Below, one piece after another: positions 7,485 to 11,304 of a stretch of 11,304 nt of DNA. The stretch is from an uncultured Thermoguttaceae bacterium (GTDB lineage Bacteria > Planctomycetota > Planctomycetia > Pirellulales > Thermoguttaceae): assembly GCA_934725735.1 (NCBI GenBank), contig CAKVCP010000071.1, forward strand, positions 1 through 11,304, read 5' to 3'. The translations under genes and the position numbers were made by a program. How positions within the stretch are numbered: the stretch's first letter is position 1; every line of letters begins with the position of its first letter. A model generated the notes under the pieces. It was not told where the DNA came from. It made no database searches and worked only from the letters and a program-made list of their open reading frames with translations.

Positions 7485-7851
7485 ATGACGTATGACGATC
7501 TGATTTTTAAAATCCCGGTAGAATCCCCTTCCTATTACGACGATTCCTCTTTTGTCATTCGACAAATACGCAACGTTTTGGACGAGAGGAGAACGTCAAA
7601 GCGCCCTTGCCGCGTCTTTCGCCAAGATTAGAACGACCAATTTTCTTTCCGTCAAGCAAGGTTTATTCGAAGCCAAATTCTCAAACGCAATGAACGACGG
7701 TATTTTAGAAATTGTCGATTACGTCGGATTTCACCGCCGAACGACATGGGAGAGGCGTCAACTCCTCGATTCAATGTATCTAAATAGCTCCAAAAGAAGC
7801 TTTGACGATTTTTACCGAGAGGCGAAGAGAAACGAATGGATCAAGAACTAA
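7485..7851 (+). pseudogene. Small gene of unknown function with apparent single-base frameshift, upstream of and overlapping the methyltransferase
   Basis: An ATG at 7485 has a good ribosome site (AAGGA, six bases away) and reads MTYDDLIFKIPVESPSYYDD before this frame drifts into basic-rich sequence and stops at 7629-7631. The adjoining frame is open from 7522 to the stop at 7849-7851; its first possible start (TTG 7552) has no ribosome site. Removing one T from TTTT at 7550-7553 joins them as DDSSLSFDKYATFW and gives one protein of about 121 residues ending FYREAKRNEWIKN. I do not recognise the family, and no helix-turn-helix or nuclease motif is evident. The position suggests a methyltransferase partner, such as a restriction-related remnant, but that is inference. 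The segment is visibly richer in A/T than acpS. It could be a true mutation, a sequence error or programmed frameshifting. Confidence 0.55.
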
Positions 7852-8831
7852 CGCTGATTTGCGGCGACGCCGTAGAGGAAATGCGAAAATTTCCCGACGA
7901 AAGCGCGACCCTCGTCGTCGCCGATCCTCCTTACAATCTCAACAAAGATTACGGAAATAACCAGGACAAATTGGCGTTCGACGAATACCTTGATTTCTCA
8001 AGGCGCTGGCTCGCCGAGGCTAAGAGAATACTCAAGCCCGACGGCACGATCTACGTCTTTATGGGAATGAGATACGTCTCGTTCGTCTACGCGATTCTCG
8101 AACAAGAACTCAAGATGAACTTCAACTCATGGATCACCTGGTATTACACGCAGGGAATCGGCAAAACGAAGGGGTTTTCCCCGCGCCACGACGACGTTCT
8201 TATGTTCACGAAGGATCCGAAGCGTTTCGTCTTTAACCTCGACGCCATCCGCGTTCCTCAAAAGTATTATCGATCGATAAACAATATGCGCGGCGCCAAT
8301 CCCGGCAACGTCTGGGAGTTCTCCCATATGCATTATTGCAATAAGAATCGTCGAAAGCATCCGACGCAGAAGCCCGAGGCGCTCTATGAGAGGATGATTT
8401 TGGCTTCGTCCAACGAGGGGGATTTGGTTCTTGATCCATTCGTCGGGAGCGGAACACTCTTGCGCGTTTGTCAACAGACAAAGCGCCGCGGAGTCGGAAT
8501 CGAGATTAACCCCGCGTACGCGGACGCGGCGAGAGCAAGGCTGGCGGAACCTTTCTGCGGCTTCGACAGCGTCGACGCGAGGATGAAACGCGTCCCGAAC
8601 GATCTCAACGATCCCGAGACGCGCGTCGCGTACGCGCGCAATCATATCGAGTGGTTTTTGAAGAATCATCCCGTCGCGGTCGAAGAATTCCTCAACGACG
8701 TGGAGACGAAATACGCGTCGAAGCTTGCGGACGCGGAAGTTTGGGAGTTGGCGGCGCTTCGTGAAAAAGCGATTCTCGCGAAAAAGGGCGCCGAAATTTC
8801 TTGCAATTCTCTCGTCGACTTGATAAACTAA
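7836..8831 (+). CDS. Beta-class DNA methyltransferase, probably adenine-N6
   Basis: The protein has 331 residues. The motif order is that of beta-class amino-methyltransferases: catalytic motif IV DPPYN first (D30-N34), then a target-recognition region, then HPTQKP (175-180) and the S-adenosylmethionine-binding motif I DPFVGSGT (200-207), followed by GVGIEINPAYADAARARL. DPPY favours N6-adenine over N4-cytosine (usually SPPY), but does not prove it. About 105 residues after the core (from DSVDARMKRV) form an extra C-terminal region rich in charged helix-like sequence. The ATG overlaps the end of the preceding small gene by 16 bases with only a weak ribosome site, which suggests coupling. No intact restriction endonuclease is recognisable nearby, so it may be an orphan or the survivor of a decayed system. 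The recognition site cannot be read from the sequence. Confidence 0.92.
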   Translation: MDQELTLICGDAVEEMRKFPDESATLVVADPPYNLNKDYGNNQDKLAFDEYLDFSRRWLAEAKRILKPDGTIYVFMGMRYVSFVYAILEQELKMNFNSWITWYYTQGIGKTKGFSPRHDDVLMFTKDPKRFVFNLDAIRVPQKYYRSINNMRGANPGNVWEFSHMHYCNKNRRKHPTQKPEALYERMILASSNEGDLVLDPFVGSGTLLRVCQQTKRRGVGIEINPAYADAARARLAEPFCGFDSVDARMKRVPNDLNDPETRVAYARNHIEWFLKNHPVAVEEFLNDVETKYASKLADAEVWELAALREKAILAKKGAEISCNSLVDLIN

Positions 8832-8835
8832 ACGG

Positions 8836-8881
8836 AAACGCCGTGAATTGCGAACCAACGCGGGACGCGCGGCGTTTTTTT
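8836..8881 (+). terminator. Intrinsic terminator after the methyltransferase
   Basis: An 8-bp stem (8836-8843 AAACGCCG with 8870-8877) is followed by seven T residues (8875-8881). The 26-nt loop is long but can form a small internal helix. It lies between the stop at 8831 and the ribosome site at 8892, so the phosphodiesterase must have its promoter inside or upstream of this structure, or depend on read-through. Confidence 0.75.
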
Positions 8882-8904
8882 CTGAACAAACGAGAGGTAC
8901 TTCG

Positions 8905-9804
8905 ATGAAAAAGGCTTTCTTACTCGTCGCGGCGGTCGCGTTCGCCGCGTTCATGACGACCAATCTCTTCGCGCAAGAAAAGGACGCGCCAAAGGGCGTC
9001 AACCACGTGATCTGGATCGGAGCAGACGGCTTCGGCGCGCATTACACGAAATGGGAAGAGCTGCCCAATCTTGCCAAAATGAAAGAAAACGGTTCCTGGA
9101 CTCTCCATATGCGCTCCGTCTTGCCCTCCGTTAGCGCCATCAACTGGGAGACGATGCTCGTCGGCGCCCCGTCGGAAATGCACGGATTCCGCACTTGGGG
9201 GAGCAAAGAGCCTGATCTTCAGCCGATCTATAAGGGCGAAAACGGTCGATATCCCGATATCTTCAGCGTCTTGAAGGCGCAAAAGCCCGACGCGAAAACC
9301 GCCGCTGCATACGATTGGGACGGAATCGGATACCTCTTCGATAAAAACGCCGTCGACGACAACCGGTGCGTCAAAGACACGGAAGCGGTTCTCGCGACCT
9401 TCCTCAAACAGCTCGAAGCCAAGCCGACTTACGCGTTCGCCTATTTCGGAGAACCCGACCACATCGGTCACAATATCGGCTGGGGAACCCCCGAATATCA
9501 GGCGTCCCTCGTGAACGTCGACCGTTGCGTCGGAATTATCCTCGATAAGCTCGAAGAATTGGGAATGAAAGACGATACGATCGTCTATTTCACCTCCGAT
9601 CACGGCGGAAGCGAAAAGGGTCACGGGGAAGCGCGTATGGATCATATGGAAGTTCCGTTCGTGGTTTGCGGGCCCGGAATTGCGGTAGGAGAAATTACGG
9701 ACGTCGTGGCGAACTTCGACTGCGCGGCGACTGCGGCGTGGCTTTTGGGTCTGCAACGTCCTCAAGCGTGGCGCGGACTCCCGACCTATTCGATCGCGAA
9801 GTAA
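8905..9804 (+). CDS. Secreted type I phosphodiesterase / nucleotide pyrophosphatase-like enzyme (alkaline phosphatase superfamily)
   Basis: The 299-residue protein has a signal peptide (MKKAFLLVAAVAFAAF..., likely cut after A23) and one PF01663-like domain. The two-metal ligand set is in order: D41 (GADGFG), candidate nucleophile S78 (PSVSAIN, where most NPP enzymes have Thr), D185 and H189 (PDHIGH), D232 and H233 (SDHGG), and H240 in GHGE, with H247 as an alternative. It probably hydrolyses phosphate mono- or diesters outside the cytoplasm; the substrate is not predictable. It is shorter than eukaryotic NPPs, as usual for bacterial members. The start at 8905 is fixed by GAGAGG seven bases upstream and by the signal peptide. 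The longer frame from 8848 runs into the terminator of the preceding gene. It may be a single-gene unit. Confidence 0.9.
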   Translation: MKKAFLLVAAVAFAAFMTTNLFAQEKDAPKGVNHVIWIGADGFGAHYTKWEELPNLAKMKENGSWTLHMRSVLPSVSAINWETMLVGAPSEMHGFRTWGSKEPDLQPIYKGENGRYPDIFSVLKAQKPDAKTAAAYDWDGIGYLFDKNAVDDNRCVKDTEAVLATFLKQLEAKPTYAFAYFGEPDHIGHNIGWGTPEYQASLVNVDRCVGIILDKLEELGMKDDTIVYFTSDHGGSEKGHGEARMDHMEVPFVVCGPGIAVGEITDVVANFDCAATAAWLLGLQRPQAWRGLPTYSIAK

Positions 9805-9815
9805 TTAAAAACTGC

Positions 9816-9873
9816 GCTTAAACTCAAGACGACAAGGCGTTTTCATCTCTCTTTGAAAACGCCTTGTTTAAGC
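9816..9873. terminator. Long hairpin after the phosphodiesterase, probably bidirectional terminator
   Basis: A perfect 14-bp stem (9832-9845 ACAAGGCGTTTTCA with 9854-9867, 8-nt loop) is enclosed by a second 6-bp helix (9816-9821 GCTTAA with 9868-9873), with a ten-base bulge on the 5' side. T-rich flanks are short on both sides. It starts 12 bases after the stop at 9804. On the minus strand it directly follows the stop of a short ORF at 9868, so it could serve both directions. Confidence 0.65.
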
Positions 9874-10131
9874 TGGAACGCGACTTAACAGAGATCGTTT
9901 TGCAAAATCCCTGCTCCTTCCCCGGTACTCTTTCTCTTCAGTAGAAATTCCCCCCCAAAAATGAAACTGCTCTTTCAGTAATGAGTCGCTTATATTTATC
10001 CGCGACTGGGGGTTGCATAATATTCTGACTCTTCTCAATTATTCGTTCATCCTGATCTTCTAACCAAGCAGACGTTTAAACCAGGAAAGGTTATCTATAC
10101 TATTTATACCCCCGTCAGAAAAAATTCTCAT
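9868..10131 (-). pseudogene. Possible eroded or very small minus-strand gene(s)
   Basis: On the minus strand AAGGGGG precedes an ATG at 10131 that opens a 23-codon frame (MRIFSDGGINSIDN..., stop at 10060). The same frame reopens at a TTG (10038) and runs 56 codons to TAA at 9870-9868 (ending KRSLLSRVPA). A second frame is open across the gap (about 10065-9945, with EDQDERIIEKSQN) and stops just after a run of seven G residues (9950-9956). The pieces could be one small gene broken by a lost base near 10064 and an extra G in the G run, or unrelated short ORFs. No family is recognised. Support comes from the ribosome-site-like start and the hairpin right after the last stop. Confidence 0.25.
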
Positions 10132-10163
10132 AAATTCCCCCTTTTATTAAAAATTCTTTTGTA

Positions 10164-10169
10164 TATAAT
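10164..10169 (+). promoter_or_regulatory. Possible -10 box in the A/T-rich stretch
   Basis: TATAAT lies in an A/T-rich run (GTATATAATTCCC). At 17-base spacing the -35 position shows only CTTTTA, a poor match. It points toward the interrupted frame and the terminators further downstream, so a plus-strand transcript of about 720 bases ending near 10892 is possible but unproven. Confidence 0.22.
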
Positions 10170-10403
10170 TCCCTTCAATATAGGAATAAACACCCGAAGA
10201 ATATGAACGCCTAGGGAACGTTCCTCCCGTTGAGCGCATGATCAGCGTTCAATACGGAAGCGTCGCGAGGTCGAGTTGAGAGTCGTTGCGGTGGTTTTGC
10301 AGATTCTCGGGTTCTCGATCGCGCGCGTATGCGTTCAAACATAGCGTCTTAGGGCGGCTCAAAGAAATGTGGATCCTTATGATTTCCTCGAGCCTGCGGC
10401 GTT

Positions 10404-10760
10404 ATGTTGGAAATAATCGCGGAATCAGTTCGAGCCATGTCCTCGTTCTATAGAAACGAGCGTCGAATGTCTTGGGTTTTCAAGGGGGATATTCTAGTGT
10501 ATTTGTTAAAAGAGAGTATTTAAAAACCTCGTCTTGGAGCCGCCGGACCAACGATTTCAGCACCGCCCTTCTTTTGGTCGGCGTTTGAATCGTGCGGCTT
10601 AGATTGCGCCATAAACGTACTCTACCCTTCCCTCGTCCGAGACGAGGCCTTTGAATACTCTCGGATATTATCAGTTCAATTTAATCGCGACGGATATAAC
10701 CTCCTCGACCACGAAAGCAGAAAATGGATCGATATCGACGGCGATGAGTGCGTTTCGTAA
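10404..10760 (+). pseudogene. Reading frame interrupted by one TAA; possible pseudogene of unknown family
   Basis: One frame runs from ATG 10404 to TAA 10758-10760 with a single internal stop, TAA at 10521-10523. The first part reads MLEIIAESVRAMSSF... for 39 codons. The second reads on in the same frame for 78 codons and ends WIDIDGDECVS; it has no usable start codon of its own. Late codons (GAC, ATC, GGC, GAG) look like the other genes here. No ribosome site is clear before 10404. A plus-strand terminator follows at 10846. A shorter open frame also exists on the opposite strand, so coding status is unsure. I do not recognise the protein. Confidence 0.27.
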
Positions 10761-10845
10761 GACGCGTCCGCCGACGTCGAATCTGCTTCGAAGAAAGACG
10801 TCATAGCGCGTTCAGTTGGGGCGTTTCTCGCGCAGTATGCCTAAA

Positions 10846-10892
10846 GAACCGACGCGGAGCTCCTTGTTTGCGCGCCGCGTCGGTTCCTTTTT
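10846..10892 (+). terminator. Strong plus-strand intrinsic terminator with no intact gene before it
   Basis: A perfect 12-bp stem (10846-10857 GAACCGACGCGG with 10875-10886), a 17-nt loop and a T run at 10888-10892. The nearest stop upstream on this strand is the end of the interrupted frame at 10760. Its preservation suggests that a plus-strand transcript ends here or did until recently. Confidence 0.75.
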
Positions 10893-10897
10893 CAATT

Positions 10898-10978
10898 AGC
10901 CGGTATAGCGTCGTTCTCTGTGGTTTCTTTCTATCTTTATGACGACGATAAAGGAATCAGCGTTATACCGGCTTTTTT
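10898..10978 (+). terminator. Second hairpin with T tail, tandem terminator or small inverted-repeat element
   Basis: A 13-bp stem with one G-U pair (10898-10910 AGCCGGTATAGCG with 10961-10973) encloses a 50-nt loop containing its own 6-bp helix (CTTTAT 10935-10940 with ATAAAG 10948-10953). Six T residues follow at 10973-10978. It begins only 5 bases after the T run of the previous terminator. The long structured loop is unusual for a plain terminator. Confidence 0.55.
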
Positions 10979-11304
10979 CTCATAAAACGCCGCTCTTTAA
11001 ACGCGGTCGGACAAGCTTCTCAAATACCAAAAGCGTCACAGACCAACGTCATAGCGGCGCGTTCAATGAAAAGCTTACCGCTATCGACTAGACCTTTTGA
11101 AATCGTCGGTAGGACGTCTGCGCGCCCCGTTCCGCCTTGTCTTTTCTTTATAAAACGATACGGAGAATAACGTTATCGCGATCATTTAACATTAATGCGG
11201 AGTCTCCTTCCAACTCATTGTTCTAGACAAGCGCCGCATCTGGCTTACGTTTCGTTCTCCCTCCCGTTCTAGCCCTAAAAAATAGGGACGATACATATAA
11301 ACTG

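Larger units (their letters stand above)
9874..11304. other. 1.4-kb region without an intact gene
   Basis: I see no complete gene here. The first 300 bases are A/T-rich with recurring AAATTCCCCC-like stretches (9945 and 10132 areas). Later sequence is nearer the window's GC content. It contains interrupted frames (9868-10131 minus, 10404-10760 plus, 11020-11222 minus), a 10-bp palindrome GGAACGTTCC (10215-10224), a 7-bp hairpin with a CGA triloop (10631-10647), a hairpin at 10442-10460 (CTCGTT/AACGAG), and two successive terminator-like hairpins (10846-10978). No tRNA, RNase P, tmRNA or SRP RNA signature was recognised. It may be eroded genes, a structured RNA locus, or both. Confidence 0.6.

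Noticed and set aside
8127..9765. Long minus-strand frames opposite the methyltransferase and the phosphodiesterase
   Set aside because: Both overlie genes with all expected catalytic motifs, and neither shows a domain or ribosome site of its own.
10748..10942. 64-codon plus-strand frame near the terminators
   Set aside because: It starts inside the end of another frame, is Arg-rich, and runs through a strong terminator and into a second hairpin.
10898..10973. Inverted repeat considered as an integron attC site or a tRNA
   Set aside because: No attC core sites (GTTRRRY/RYYYAAC) and no tRNA arm pattern or T-loop could be found.

Overview
This window looks like part of a Planctomycetota-type chromosome, most likely from the Pirellulales/Thermoguttaceae side. 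The taxon is inferred. The clues are two secreted PF06439 (formerly DUF1080, 3-keto-disaccharide hydrolase) proteins, one with the WQTYDFD...KHNG...YRNIW pattern common in planctomycetes, plus a GC-rich background and further signal-peptide enzymes. No rRNA, tRNA, CRISPR array or intact transposase was seen.

Layout. (1) Positions 1-599 (+) hold the C-terminal part of a membrane-anchored family 2 glycosyltransferase of the polyprenyl-phosphate sugar transferase type, cut by the window edge. (2) A strong bidirectional terminator at 621-669 separates it from a convergent two-gene operon (-, 4220 to 697) encoding the two halves of a heterodimeric ABC exporter. The halves overlap by ATGA and carry complementary degenerate ATPase motifs. 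(3) A divergent control region at 4221-4474 carries a -10 box on each strand and a GC-rich hairpin in the leader of the plus-strand gene. (4) Two secreted PF06439 genes follow (4475-5749 with a tandem duplicated domain, and 5844-6893), ending at a clear terminator. (5) Next is a cluster of holo-ACP synthase (acpS, preceded by six tandem copies of a 7-bp repeat), a small gene that appears frameshifted, and an overlapping beta-class DNA methyltransferase. (6) A secreted type I phosphodiesterase/alkaline phosphatase-like enzyme lies at 8905-9804.

The last 1.4 kb (about 9868-11304) has no intact gene I can support. It holds interrupted reading frames on both strands, promoter-like AT-rich sequence, two back-to-back terminator-like hairpins, and a faint pair of diverged repeats. 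It reads as an eroded intergenic region or a non-coding RNA locus, and is the least explained part of the window.

How the genes fit together: the PF06439 proteins and the phosphodiesterase all have signal peptides and probably act outside the cytoplasm on glycans and phosphate esters, with the exporter and glycosyltransferase at the membrane. AcpS is housekeeping. The methyltransferase and its small partner look like an acquired, possibly decayed, modification module. I found no single operon that forms an obviously new system. The best candidates for something undescribed are the methyltransferase with its frameshifted partner, the repeat in the acpS leader, and the 3' gene-poor region.
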